10,823 bases of DNA from NCBI GenBank assembly GCA_016303035.1, contig JAEDML010000024.1:1-10823 (forward strand). The letters run 5' to 3'. Below the pieces are notes generated by a model. The model made no database searches. It worked only from the letters and a program-made list of their open reading frames with translations, and was not told where the DNA came from. A program made the position numbers and the translations under genes. This DNA is from Clostridiaceae bacterium (lineage in GTDB: Bacteria; Bacillota; Clostridia; Oscillospirales; Acutalibacteraceae). Of the stretch, positions 1-7,037 are shown in pieces (position 1 is the first letter of the stretch; each line of letters starts with the position of its first letter).

Positions 1-531
1 AACGGAGGATACCCGGTTTATATGCGAAAAACACGCGCGGTAGGAACAACCTCGCTTGACTGTAATCAGGCTCTGGAAAAGGCAAGAAGATATCTTAACA
101 ATCTTTCCTACGGCAATCTTACCGAAACCTATTATTATACCGATGAAGGGGTATGCGTTATTAACTTTGCATACCTTGACGGTCAGACCGTATGCTACAC
201 CGACCTTATAAAGGTGGGCGTTGCAATGGACACGGGTGAAATAATGCTGCTTGAATGCAGCGGTTATCTTACCAATCACACCGAAAGGGCGTTTGAAACC
301 CCCACTGTAACGGCAGAGCAGGCAAGGGAGCGGCTTAGCTCAGCGCTTACAGTAAAGGAAAGCGCGTTAGCTCTTATACCCACCGACGGCGCAAACGAAG
401 TACGGTGCTATGAATTCCTTTGCAGCAGTGATGACGGCAAGGAAATCCTCATATATATAAACGCAGTAACCCTTGAAGAGGAGCACATACTGATTCTTTT
501 AAGAAGCGACGGCGGGACTCTTGTAAAATAA
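1..531 (+). CDS. ypeB: Germination protein YpeB, C-terminal part (5' end outside window)
   Basis: The reading frame is open from base 1 (NGGYPVYM...), so the ATG at 22 is internal and only the last 176 residues are seen. Two PepSY-like modules are visible, at about residues 18-95 and 98-172 of this fragment. Each begins with an amphipathic helix (SLDCNQALEKARRYL and TVTAEQARERLSSAL) followed by strands. The ending, with its EILIYINAVTLEEEHILILL stretch before a short Gly/Thr tail, is typical of YpeB. In spore formers YpeB is a membrane-anchored spore protein that stabilises the cortex-lytic enzyme SleB, and its PepSY domains are thought to act as an inhibitory or docking module. The family assignment rests on the PepSY architecture and the overall resemblance of the C-terminus. 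The sleB gene often lies next to it but would be upstream, out of view. No terminator hairpin follows the stop codon. Confidence 0.82.
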   Translation, partial: NGGYPVYMRKTRAVGTTSLDCNQALEKARRYLNNLSYGNLTETYYYTDEGVCVINFAYLDGQTVCYTDLIKVGVAMDTGEIMLLECSGYLTNHTERAFETPTVTAEQARERLSSALTVKESALALIPTDGANEVRCYEFLCSSDDGKEILIYINAVTLEEEHILILLRSDGGTLVK

Positions 532-534
532 TGC

Positions 535-563
535 TTGATTTTTTAAAACATTTATGATAAACT
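535..563 (+). promoter_or_regulatory. Sigma-A type promoter for rplS
   Basis: TTGATT (535-540) and TAAACT (558-563) are separated by exactly 17 bases, and the region between ypeB and rplS is AT-rich. Transcription would start near 570, giving a leader of about 120 bases before rplS, long enough to hold a regulatory RNA. The -35 matches the consensus at four of six positions and the -10 also at four of six, so this is a moderate promoter call. Confidence 0.55.
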
Positions 564-570
564 ATATAAG

Positions 571-676
571 CATTTGATTTCACTCGACCTTACGGGTGGG
601 TTCATTGCCGAAAATTCGACATTGAAGCGGATGGTCCTCTGCCCGTTTTAGGAGGCATGAACATCTGGTAAAATTT
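571..676 (+). promoter_or_regulatory. Likely ribosomal protein L19 leader (autoregulatory 5' UTR)
   Basis: The 5' UTR of rplS has structure beyond a simple ribosome binding site. Bases 592-600 (ACGGGTGGG) can pair with 638-646 (TCTGCCCGT) over nine positions, counting three G-U pairs, which encloses an internal domain at 601-637. A competing pairing is CCTC (636-639) with GAGG (652-655), which would break part of that helix. Firmicutes commonly carry an L19 leader at this place, bound by L19 to repress its own synthesis. The location and two alternative folds fit that class, but I matched it by position and pairing, not by a covariance model. Confidence 0.55.
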
Positions 677-690
677 AAGGAGGAAAAAAG

Positions 691-1035
691 ATGGACGCTG
701 TAAAGGAATTGACAGCAGGTATGCTTAAGACGGATGTTCCCGAAATTTTAATCGGAAGCACCGTAAAAGTACATGTAAGGATTAAAGAGGGAGACAAGGA
801 GAGAATTCAGGTTTTCGAGGGTACCGTAATTGCCAAGAACAACAGCGGTATTTCCGAGACCTTTACCGTTCGCCGCGTATCATACGGCGTAGGGATCGAG
901 CGTGTATTCCCCCTGCATTCACCCAGCGTTGCTAAGGTGGAGCTTGTAAGAAAAGGCCGCGTTCGCAGGGCAAAGCTTTATTATCTGCGTGACAGAGTCG
1001 GCAAGGCCGCCAAGGTTAAAGAGCTTATCGGTTGA
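691..1035 (+). CDS. rplS: 50S ribosomal protein L19
   Basis: This is a 114-residue protein, the usual length for L19, which sits at the 30S-50S interface of the ribosome. The C-terminal half carries the family signature: GVGIERVFPLHSPSVAKVEL followed by VRKGRVRRAKLYYLRDR (about residues 66-102). The N-terminal part (DVPEILIGSTVKVHVRIKEG) forms the expected SH3-like barrel. The ATG at 691 is preceded by a strong AAGGAGG at 677-683 with seven bases of spacing. The gene has its own promoter and leader and is followed 14 bases later by an intrinsic terminator, so L19 can be made mostly as a monocistronic message. Downstream genes form the rbgA-rnhB cluster often found beside rplS in Firmicutes. 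Confidence 0.98.
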   Translation: MDAVKELTAGMLKTDVPEILIGSTVKVHVRIKEGDKERIQVFEGTVIAKNNSGISETFTVRRVSYGVGIERVFPLHSPSVAKVELVRKGRVRRAKLYYLRDRVGKAAKVKELIG

Positions 1036-1049
1036 TAGGAATTATGAGG

Positions 1050-1084
1050 AGGGGACGGATTTTTTTAAATCCCGTCCTCTTTTT
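1050..1084 (+). terminator. Rho-independent terminator after rplS
   Basis: AGGGGACGGATTT (1050-1062) pairs with AAATCCCGTCCTCT (1067-1080) across a TTTT loop, with one bulged C and one G-U pair. It is followed by T residues up to 1084. The stem is long and GC-rich, so it should stop most transcription. It ends only 25 bases before the lepB start, so any lepB message starting at the rplS promoter must read through it. Confidence 0.88.
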
Positions 1085-1109
1085 GCTATTTAGTATGGGG
1101 GTATTAAGT

Positions 1110-1832
1110 ATGGATGATTTTTATACTACCTATAAATCGAAAAATTACAGGGATGACGACGATTCGGAACAGACCGCCGGCGTATCCGAAGAAACTTCGG
1201 ATAACGGCGGCTTCAGGGTCAATCTTGCCGCGGCAAATACAGCTTCGGCAAAACACAGCCGCGATGTTAAGACTACCACTCTGCGCGAGGAAATTTTTGA
1301 ATGGTTTGATGTGCTGGTTACCGCAATTATCGCCGTTGTCATTATTTTCAGTCTTATTTTCCGCGTCGCTACTATTGACGGACCCTCAATGCAGAATACT
1401 CTGTTTTCAAACGATAAGGTAATAATAACCAATCTCGGTTATAAGCCGAAGCATGGCGATATTGTTGTGGTTTCACGCAATGTCGATAATTCGGTAGAGT
1501 CGGAGGATGACAGCGATTTACCGATAATCAAGCGCGTTATAGCTGTAGAGGGACAGACGGTGGATATTGATTTTGAAAGCGGAGTCGTATCGGTGGACGG
1601 TAAGGAGCTTGACGAACCGTATACCAAAACTCCGACAAATCTTAAGTATGATATTGATTTCCCGGTTATCGTGCCCGAGGGCTGCGTCTTTGTAATGGGT
1701 GACAACCGCAACGATTCGCTTGACAGCCGAGCCTCCTGGATAGGCAATAACGGTATGATTGATACAAGATATATTTTGGGACACGCCGTTTTCCGCGTGT
1801 TCCCGTTCGGAAAAGCGGGGAAGCTCAGCTGA
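1110..1832 (+). CDS. lepB: Signal peptidase I
   Basis: This 240-residue membrane serine protease removes signal peptides from exported proteins on the outer face of the membrane. It has an acidic cytoplasmic N-terminus (1-62), one membrane segment (about 65-86, WFDVLVTAIIAVVIIFSLIF), then the catalytic boxes. These are IDGPSM with nucleophile Ser93, the general base Lys141 in IIKRVIAVEGQ, and the box E motif GDNRNDSLDSR at 197-207. I chose the ATG at 1110. The frame stays open upstream to a TTG at 1032, but that start would place the coding start before the rplS terminator stem and would add an unlikely hydrophobic leader. The ribosome binding site is only a GGGGG run at 1097-1101. The stop codon overlaps the rbgA ATG by one base (TGATG), suggesting coupled translation. 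The long N-terminal tail before the membrane segment is somewhat unusual for a single-spanning type I enzyme. Confidence 0.95.
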   Translation: MDDFYTTYKSKNYRDDDDSEQTAGVSEETSDNGGFRVNLAAANTASAKHSRDVKTTTLREEIFEWFDVLVTAIIAVVIIFSLIFRVATIDGPSMQNTLFSNDKVIITNLGYKPKHGDIVVVSRNVDNSVESEDDSDLPIIKRVIAVEGQTVDIDFESGVVSVDGKELDEPYTKTPTNLKYDIDFPVIVPEGCVFVMGDNRNDSLDSRASWIGNNGMIDTRYILGHAVFRVFPFGKAGKLS

Positions 1833-2698
1833 TGGGTACAGAGCAGAATATACAGTGGTTTCCCGGCCATATGGCGAAGGCTAAGCGAAAAATAAAGGAA
1901 ATTCTGCCGCTTATTGACGCGGTAGCCGAAATTACCGACGCGAGGGTTCCGCTTAGCAGCAGAAATCCCGAGCTTGCCGAGATTATAGGTTCAAAGCCTC
2001 ATATAGTTTTGCTTAACAAGTGCGATATGGCGGACCCTGCCGTTACGGCGGACTGGATTCGTTATTACTCCCAAAACGGAATTACGGCGGTAGCGGTGGA
2101 CTGTAAATCAGGCAGGGGACTGTCTTTATTTAAGGATACGGTTAAAACCGTGCTCAAAGAAAAATTAGAGTATTACAAAGCTAAGGGAATGCCGGGCAAA
2201 CGCTTACGCGTTATGGTTGTGGGTATCCCTAATGTCGGAAAATCCTCCTTTATTAACCGAATTGCAGGAAACAGCAGGGCAAAGGTTGAAAACCGACCCG
2301 GGGTTACGCGCGGGAACCAATGGTTTACTATCGACAAAGAGCTTGAACTGCTCGATACGCCCGGTGTGCTGTGGCCTAAGTTTGAGGATAAGACAGTGGG
2401 CGAGCACCTTGCGTTTACGGGCGCCGTTAAGGATAGGGTTATAGATGTAGAACTGCTTGCTATGCGGCTGCTTGAAATTTTAGCAAGCGAATATCCTGAT
2501 TTGCTTGCAAAACGCTACGGAACGCTTGATTTATCGGCGGACAGTTATGATATTCTTTCTCAAATCGGCAAAAAGCGCGGAATGGTAATCCGCGGCGGTG
2601 AAACCGATACCGAGCGTGCGGCAAATATGCTGCTTGAAGAATACCGCAGCTGTAAAATCGGGGCTATAACACTTGAAAGGGCGGATAAGAATGCCTGA
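1832..2698 (+). CDS. rbgA: Ribosome biogenesis GTPase RbgA (YlqF)
   Basis: This 288-residue GTPase has the circularly permuted motif order typical of the YlqF/YawG family: G4 NKCD at 62-65, G5 around 90-94 (DCKSG), G1 GIPNVGKS at 131-138, G2 in PGVTRG near Thr159, and G3 DTPG at 175-178. The N-terminus holds the family signature WFPGHMAKAKR (9-19). RbgA binds late 45S-like precursors and is needed to finish the 50S subunit in Bacillus. The C-terminal helical region (about 200-288) is the RNA-binding part. Its place just after rplS and lepB and before rnhB matches the conserved Firmicutes neighbourhood. The ATG at 1832 overlaps the lepB stop by one base, and a GGGGA ribosome binding site lies near 1817-1821. 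The 3' end overlaps rnhB by eight bases. Confidence 0.97.
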   Translation: MGTEQNIQWFPGHMAKAKRKIKEILPLIDAVAEITDARVPLSSRNPELAEIIGSKPHIVLLNKCDMADPAVTADWIRYYSQNGITAVAVDCKSGRGLSLFKDTVKTVLKEKLEYYKAKGMPGKRLRVMVVGIPNVGKSSFINRIAGNSRAKVENRPGVTRGNQWFTIDKELELLDTPGVLWPKFEDKTVGEHLAFTGAVKDRVIDVELLAMRLLEILASEYPDLLAKRYGTLDLSADSYDILSQIGKKRGMVIRGGETDTERAANMLLEEYRSCKIGAITLERADKNA

Positions 2699-3302
2699 TT
2701 TTGAGCTTGAAGAAGCCGCACGCAAGCGCGGCTTTAAGTTTATCTGCGGTGTGGATGAGGCAGGCCGCGGTCCGCTTGCCGGACCCGTTTGCGCGGCGGC
2801 GGTAATATTCCCCGAAAACTGCATTATAGACGGTATAAACGATTCTAAAAAGCTGAGCGAAAGAAAAAGGGAAGCGCTTTTTGATGTAATAACCGAAAAA
2901 GCCGTCTCTTACTGCATTGCTTACGGTACTTTGGAAGAAATTGAGGGGCTGAATATTCTTGAAGCCACCTTTCTTGCTATGAAAAGGGCGGTTGATGGGC
3001 TTAAAATTCCTGCGGACTTTGCAATTATCGACGGTAACAGGACTCCGAAAGGTCTAAAAATACCGTGTCAGACGGTTGTTAAGGGTGATTCCAAATCGCT
3101 TTCTGTCGCGGCGGCGTCAATTCTTGCCAAGGTTTCGCGTGACAGGCTTATGCTTGAATATGACAGGCAGTATCCGCAATACGGTTTTAAAAAGCACAAG
3201 GGCTACGGCACTAAGGAGCATAGTGAAAAAATACGCGAGTTTGGGCCCTCCGAAATCCACAGACTGTCGTTTCTCGGAAAGATATTGGGTGAACAGCCGT
3301 GA
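2691..3302 (+). CDS. rnhB: Ribonuclease HII
   Basis: This 203-residue enzyme cuts RNA in RNA-DNA hybrids and starts removal of misincorporated ribonucleotides from the genome. The signature GVDEAGRGPLAGPV begins at residue 20 and supplies acidic residues Asp22 and Glu23. Asp114 (in FAIIDGN) and Asp151 (in AKVSRDR) complete the DEDD-type active site. NDSKKLSERKRE at 50-61 and YPQYGFKKHKGYGT at 161-174 are further family landmarks. I place the start at the ATG at 2691, not the in-frame TTG at 2673, because homologous proteins begin a short distance before GVDEAG and an AAAGGG sequence at 2676-2681 lies at a reasonable distance. It overlaps rbgA by eight bases and yraN by four, so the chain is probably translated in a coupled way. 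Confidence 0.97.
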   Translation: MPDFELEEAARKRGFKFICGVDEAGRGPLAGPVCAAAVIFPENCIIDGINDSKKLSERKREALFDVITEKAVSYCIAYGTLEEIEGLNILEATFLAMKRAVDGLKIPADFAIIDGNRTPKGLKIPCQTVVKGDSKSLSVAAASILAKVSRDRLMLEYDRQYPQYGFKKHKGYGTKEHSEKIREFGPSEIHRLSFLGKILGEQP

Positions 3303-3661
3303 ATATCGGTAAAACCGGAGCCGAGGGCGAAAAAAGAGTCGCGGAATACTTAAAAAGCCGCGGCTGTCTTATAGCGGCACGAAATTACAGCACCCGTTTC
3401 GGCGAAATAGATGTAATAGCGGAGGATAGAACGCATATTATTTTTACAGAGGTAAAAACAAGGCGTGAGGGGTATCTTGTAAGCGGCGCCGAGTCGGTTG
3501 ATTTACACAAGCAGAGGCGCATAAGGCTTGCCGCCGAGGAGTTTCTAAGCAAGCTTCATATCCCTCTTGAACCTCGGTTTGACGTTGCTGAGGTTACCGT
3601 CTATAAGAAGGCGGACGGCAGCGACGGTTACAGGCTTAACTACATAGAGGGTGCGTTTTAA
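3299..3661 (+). CDS. UPF0102 (YraN family) nuclease-like protein
   Basis: The product has 120 residues, normal for the family. It has the restriction-endonuclease-like core: a helix from GKTGAEGEKRVAEYL (4-18), GEIDVIAED at 35-43 with the metal-binding Asp38, and FTEVKTR at 49-55 giving the Glu-x-Lys pair (Glu51, Lys53). This PD-(D/E)XK pattern is shared with Holliday-junction resolvases, but the biological role of YraN proteins is not established. The start is the GTG at 3299, which overlaps the rnhB stop by four bases (GTGA). Neighbouring rnhB and YraN genes are common across bacteria, which hints at a DNA maintenance role. That hint is inference only. Confidence 0.93.
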   Translation: MNIGKTGAEGEKRVAEYLKSRGCLIAARNYSTRFGEIDVIAEDRTHIIFTEVKTRREGYLVSGAESVDLHKQRRIRLAAEEFLSKLHIPLEPRFDVAEVTVYKKADGSDGYRLNYIEGAF

Positions 3662-4510
3662 TTGAAATATTTTGATCTGCACTGCGATACCGCCTACGAA
3701 TGTTATTTTAAAAATATGCCGCTTGACGATAACTGCTTTGCGGTGTCTTTTAAAAACGGCGCCTGCTTTTCAAGCTGGACGCAGACCTTTGCCGTTTGGA
3801 TAAGGGATGAGGCCGAAAATCCTTTTGAGCTTTACAATAAAATAATTACCGACTGCAAGGCTCGTCTTAAAGCTAAGCCGTCAAACCTGACGCCGATTTT
3901 TGCGGTGGAGGGCGGCGCGGTGCTTGAAAAGGATATTGACAGACTTTACCGCCTTAAAGAGGACGGAATAAAGTATTTAACCCTTACCTGGAACGGCGAA
4001 AACCGCATTGCGGGCGGCAGTCTTTCACAGTCGGGTCTCACACGCTTCGGGAAACGCGTTATAAAGAGAATGAATAGGCTCGGCATTGCGTGTGATGTTT
4101 CCCACCTTAACGACCGCAGTTTTTACAGGGTAATCGAGCTTGCGGAGCATCCGCTTGCCACCCATTCAAACTGCCGCGCGGTATGCGATGTTCCTCGGAA
4201 TCTTGCCGATGAGCAGATAAGGCTTATAGCGGAAAAAGGCGGAATAATAGGGCTTTGCTTTTACGGAAAATTTTTGGGCGGAGATGTTTTTGAAAAGCTT
4301 TATGAGAATATCTGCCACCTGCTTGATATGGGGCTTGAACGCCATATTGCGATAGGCTCGGATTTTGACGGTGCGGATATGGACCGTAGAATAGATAAAT
4401 TGTCGAAAATACCGGAGTTATACTGCCGATTAAGCGAAAAGGGCATTAAAGACAGCACGCTTGACAGAATTTTTTATGAAAATGCGGACGAATACATACG
4501 AAACCTTTGA
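3662..4510 (+). CDS. Membrane dipeptidase family M19 (renal dipeptidase-like)
   Basis: This 282-residue zinc-dependent dipeptidase homologue belongs to the amidohydrolase-like M19 family. The expected metal ligands are visible: the HxD pair His7/Asp9 (FDLHCDT), Glu83 in FAVEGG, His148 in CDVSHLN, His168 in ATHSNCRAV, and the SDFDG motif at 233-237 near the C-terminus. The segment DGIKYLTLTWNGENRIAGG (101-119) is also characteristic. There is no signal peptide, so it should be cytoplasmic, unlike the mammalian enzyme. It probably cleaves dipeptides, possibly including those with D-residues, but the substrate cannot be read from sequence. The start is a TTG at 3662 directly abutting the yraN stop, with AGAGGG at 3646-3651; no nearby ATG would keep the HCD motif. 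The end of the gene contains the -35 element of the thrC promoter. Confidence 0.93.
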   Translation: MKYFDLHCDTAYECYFKNMPLDDNCFAVSFKNGACFSSWTQTFAVWIRDEAENPFELYNKIITDCKARLKAKPSNLTPIFAVEGGAVLEKDIDRLYRLKEDGIKYLTLTWNGENRIAGGSLSQSGLTRFGKRVIKRMNRLGIACDVSHLNDRSFYRVIELAEHPLATHSNCRAVCDVPRNLADEQIRLIAEKGGIIGLCFYGKFLGGDVFEKLYENICHLLDMGLERHIAIGSDFDGADMDRRIDKLSKIPELYCRLSEKGIKDSTLDRIFYENADEYIRNL

Positions 4511-4535
4511 CAAAAGGGCAGTATTATTATAAAAT
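4507..4535 (+). promoter_or_regulatory. Near-consensus sigma-A promoter for thrC
   Basis: TTGACA (4507-4512), a perfect -35, and TAAAAT (4530-4535) are separated by 17 bases. The -35 overlaps the stop codon of the dipeptidase gene. Transcription would start near 4542, leaving only about 25 bases of leader before thrC, so there is no room for a T-box or an attenuator. A strong constitutive-looking promoter or one controlled by a DNA-binding repressor is the simplest reading. Confidence 0.8.
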
Positions 4536-4566
4536 TATTTAAGATGTTTAATTAGGGGATGCCGTT

Positions 4567-6057
4567 ATGAATTATATAAGTACAAGAGATAAATCTGTAA
4601 AGGCAACTGCGGCCGAGGCTATTGCCCGCGGAATTTCCGATGACGGGGGTCTTTTTGTTCCGGATTCTTTTCCGCACTTTGACCGCGAGGATTTTAAGAA
4701 AATATCGCAGCTTGATTATGTCGGCCGTGCGAAATATGTTTTGAAATATTTTCTTAACGATTTTACCGATGAGGAAATTGACCGCTGTGTTAAGGGTGCG
4801 TATATCGGCAGCTTTGAAGATGATAAGCCGGCTCCGATTTCGGTAATCGGCAAAAACGCCAATGTGCTCGAGCTGTGGCACGGACCTACCTGCGCGTTTA
4901 AGGATTTGGCGCTTCAGCTGTTGCCGTATCTGCTGACCGTTTCGGCGCACAAGGTATCAAGCGGAAGAAAAACCGTAATTTTGGTTGCCACATCGGGCGA
5001 TACGGGCAAAGCGGCGCTTGAAGGCTTTAAGGATGTGCCCGATACCGAGATAATAGTATTTTTCCCGAGCGACGGCGTAAGCCCGATGCAGAAGCTTCAA
5101 ATGGAGTCGCAAAAGGGCAAAAATGTGCATGTGTGCGCAATAAAGGGTAATTTTGACGACGCTCAAACCGGCGTTAAAAAAATATTTACCGACAGCGCCG
5201 TAAAGCAGAAGCTTGCTGATAATAATATGCAGTTTTCCTCTGCCAACTCAATAAACTGGGGCCGTCTTGCTCCGCAGATTGTTTATTATGTTTCGGCTTA
5301 CTGCGATATGCTTGAACGCGGCGAAGATTATCTTAAGGACGGCTTTAATATCGTTGTGCCGACAGGCAATTTCGGTAATATTCTTGCCGCCTATTATGCT
5401 AAAAAGATAGGCGTTCCAGTAAATCGGCTGATTTGTGCTTCAAATGCCAATAATGTTCTTACCGATTTTATAAGAACAGGAACCTATGACCGCAACCGCA
5501 AATTCTTTACTACGATTTCGCCTTCTATGGATATACTTATATCAAGCAATCTTGAAAGAATGTTGTTTGAGCTTTGCGGAAACGATGACGCCAAGGTAAG
5601 AGAAATGCAGGCTTCCCTTGCTAAGGACGGTAAATTTACCGTAAATGAAGAGGTCAAAAACCGTTTCGACGAGCTTTTCTGGGCAGGCTGCTGTGATGAT
5701 TCCGCAACCCTTGAAACCATAGGCGGCTTGTTTGATGAGTACGGATATCTCTGTGACACTCATACAGCCGTAGCAATGAATGTTTACAAGCAGTATGTAG
5801 AAACGACGGGGGACGACCGTCCTACGGTTATTGCCTCTACTGCGTCGCCTTATAAATTTGCAAAAAGCGTACTTTCGGCTGTAAGCGACAGGGAGTCAAA
5901 CGATGAATTCGGAAATGTAAGACTGCTGTCAGAGGTTACTTCGACCGCCGTTCCGGCACCGATAGCGGCGCTTGAAAGCGCCGAGGTTCGGTTTAACGAT
6001 ATCTGCGGCAGGGATGAAATGTTAAGCGCTGTTTATAAGTCTCTCGGAATAGAATAA
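4567..6057 (+). CDS. thrC: Threonine synthase
   Basis: This 496-residue pyridoxal phosphate enzyme converts O-phosphohomoserine to threonine, the last step of threonine synthesis. The N-terminal segment YISTRDKSVKATAAEAIARG (3-22) with SDDGGLFVP is typical of the longer class of threonine synthase. The cofactor lysine is Lys112 in PTCAFKDLALQ. The phosphate-binding loop ATSGDTGKAA lies at 141-150 and GNFGN at 267-271 contacts the cofactor ring region. A C-terminal block (about 380-440) has DTHTAVAMNVY and TASPYKFAKSV. The ATG at 4567 follows AGGGGA at 4554-4559 with good spacing. It has its own promoter and terminator, so it is probably a single-gene unit. No other threonine pathway gene is in the window. 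Confidence 0.97.
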   Translation: MNYISTRDKSVKATAAEAIARGISDDGGLFVPDSFPHFDREDFKKISQLDYVGRAKYVLKYFLNDFTDEEIDRCVKGAYIGSFEDDKPAPISVIGKNANVLELWHGPTCAFKDLALQLLPYLLTVSAHKVSSGRKTVILVATSGDTGKAALEGFKDVPDTEIIVFFPSDGVSPMQKLQMESQKGKNVHVCAIKGNFDDAQTGVKKIFTDSAVKQKLADNNMQFSSANSINWGRLAPQIVYYVSAYCDMLERGEDYLKDGFNIVVPTGNFGNILAAYYAKKIGVPVNRLICASNANNVLTDFIRTGTYDRNRKFFTTISPSMDILISSNLERMLFELCGNDDAKVREMQASLAKDGKFTVNEEVKNRFDELFWAGCCDDSATLETIGGLFDEYGYLCDTHTAVAMNVYKQYVETTGDDRPTVIASTASPYKFAKSVLSAVSDRESNDEFGNVRLLSEVTSTAVPAPIAALESAEVRFNDICGRDEMLSAVYKSLGIE

Positions 6058-6093
6058 AAAATATCCGGCTTTTAAAGCCGGATATTACTTTTG
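6055..6093. terminator. Bidirectional terminator between thrC and the DUF1540 gene
   Basis: A perfect 25-base palindrome at 6061-6085 (arms ATATCCGGC and GCCGGATAT around TTTTAAA) lies between two convergent genes. On the + strand it is followed by TACTTTTG, a modest T-run. On the - strand it is followed by TTTTTTATTC, a stronger one. It can therefore end thrC transcripts and, more strongly, those from the opposite gene. Confidence 0.87.
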
Positions 6094-6101
6094 TGACTTT
6101 C

Positions 6102-6269
6102 TCAGCCGTTGGTTCTGAAGGTGTCGCAAAAGGTTTCGCCGCTGGTTGAAGCGGTTCTGTTACCAACTTGAATTTTACCGGCGCTGCAGGTATCGTTTTC
6201 GGTGTGGTGTACACAGTTCGCTACCGTGCAGGCTACGCATGATTTGGTTTCGCAACTACAATCTGACAT
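6102..6269 (-). CDS. Small cysteine-rich DUF1540 protein
   Basis: A 55-codon gene on the - strand starts at ATG (6269) and ends at TGA (6102). The product begins MSDCSCETKSCVACTVANCV and ends with GETFCDTFRTNG. It has seven cysteines, at 4, 6, 11, 14, 19, 28 and 48. The spacing of the last four and the blocks C-T-V-x-N-C, C-S-A-x-x-I-x-V-G and E-T-x-C-x-T-F are the pattern of DUF1540, a family of tiny Firmicutes proteins of unknown function that probably bind a metal. His21 and His22 could add ligands. An AAAGGA-like ribosome binding site is at 6282-6287 (complement), a rather long 12 bases from the start. It converges on thrC, shares its terminator and diverges from the phosphoesterase gene across 87 bases. 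I saw no convincing promoter for it there. Confidence 0.88.
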   Translation of the reverse strand: MSDCSCETKSCVACTVANCVHHTENDTCSAGKIQVGNRTASTSGETFCDTFRTNG

Positions 6270-6356
6270 TAAAAATCAAGTCCTTTCCGACCTCTTTTAA
6301 GGTCAAGTTTATTATTGCCCGCGTCTGCGGAATTATGTATTAACGGCGGTGAATAA

Positions 6357-7037
6357 ATGCGTATTTTTACAATATCGGACCTTCATCTTTCTCTCGGTAC
6401 GGACAAGCCTATGGATATTTTTAAGGGCTGGGACGATTATACAAAAAGAATAGAAAAAAACTGGCGCGCCGTTGTTTCGGATGAAGACACAGTTATAATC
6501 CCCGGCGATATTTCGTGGGGTATGAAAATTGAAGAGACGGTAAAGGATTTTGAATTTATCGAGTCGTTGCCGGGCAGAAAACTTCTCATAAAGGGAAATC
6601 ACGATTTATGGTGGAGCACTTCAAAAAAAATTCACGATTTTTTTGATAAAAACAATTTTAAAACGATAGATATCATTTTCAATAACTGCGCCGTGCTCGG
6701 CAGGTATGCAATAGCCGGTACGCGCGGCTGGATATCCGAGGGCGGAGAGGACGATAAAAAAATAATTATCCGCGAAGCCGGCAGACTTGAAGCGTCGCTT
6801 AAGGCGGCAAGCGACACGGGGCTTGAAATAATAGTGTTTTTGCACTATCCGCCGGTATATGCCGACAGCGTCTGCCAAGAAATATTCGGCGTTATAAAAA
6901 AGTACGGCGTAAAAAGAGTTTATTACGGTCATATTCACGGCCGCGGCGCTGTTAATACGGTTCACGAGTACGACGGGGTTAAAATGCGCCTCGTTTCCTG
7001 TGACTGCGTAGATTTTACACCCGTTTTAATAGGCTGA
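6357..7037 (+). CDS. Calcineurin-like metallophosphoesterase
   Basis: This is a 226-residue single-domain phosphoesterase with all the conserved metal-binding blocks in order: SDLHL with Asp8 and His10, IPGDISWG with Asp51, KGNHDLWW with Asn81 and His82, FLHYPP with His163, and GHIHG with His192 and His194. The compact size and the DLWW and HYPP variants fit the bacterial predicted phosphohydrolase group related to COG1768. The substrate is unknown; relatives act on phosphodiesters, nucleotides or phosphoproteins. There is no signal peptide or membrane segment, so it should be cytoplasmic. The ATG at 6357 follows GGCGGTGA (6345-6352), a close match to the anti-Shine-Dalgarno complement. It is flanked by unrelated genes and looks like its own transcription unit. 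Confidence 0.93.
   Translation: MRIFTISDLHLSLGTDKPMDIFKGWDDYTKRIEKNWRAVVSDEDTVIIPGDISWGMKIEETVKDFEFIESLPGRKLLIKGNHDLWWSTSKKIHDFFDKNNFKTIDIIFNNCAVLGRYAIAGTRGWISEGGEDDKKIIIREAGRLEASLKAASDTGLEIIVFLHYPPVYADSVCQEIFGVIKKYGVKRVYYGHIHGRGAVNTVHEYDGVKMRLVSCDCVDFTPVLIG

Noticed and set aside
1032..1109. Upstream TTG start that would extend LepB by 26 residues
   Set aside because: The extension would be translated from within the rplS stop and through the terminator stem, and the ATG at 1110 already gives a complete enzyme.
1439..1870. 143-codon open frame on the - strand across lepB and the start of rbgA
   Set aside because: It overlaps the catalytic boxes of lepB in the opposite direction and its product is a Ser/Pro/Thr-rich shadow with no recognisable domain.
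6289..6304. Small hairpin GACCT/AGGTC between the divergent DUF1540 and phosphoesterase genes
   Set aside because: A five-base stem is too short to separate from chance, and no repeat of it was seen nearby.
6146..6343. 65-codon + strand open frame between thrC and the phosphoesterase gene
   Set aside because: It runs antisense to the DUF1540 gene, whose product shows a clear family pattern; the + strand product (Arg/Cys/Phe-rich) does not.
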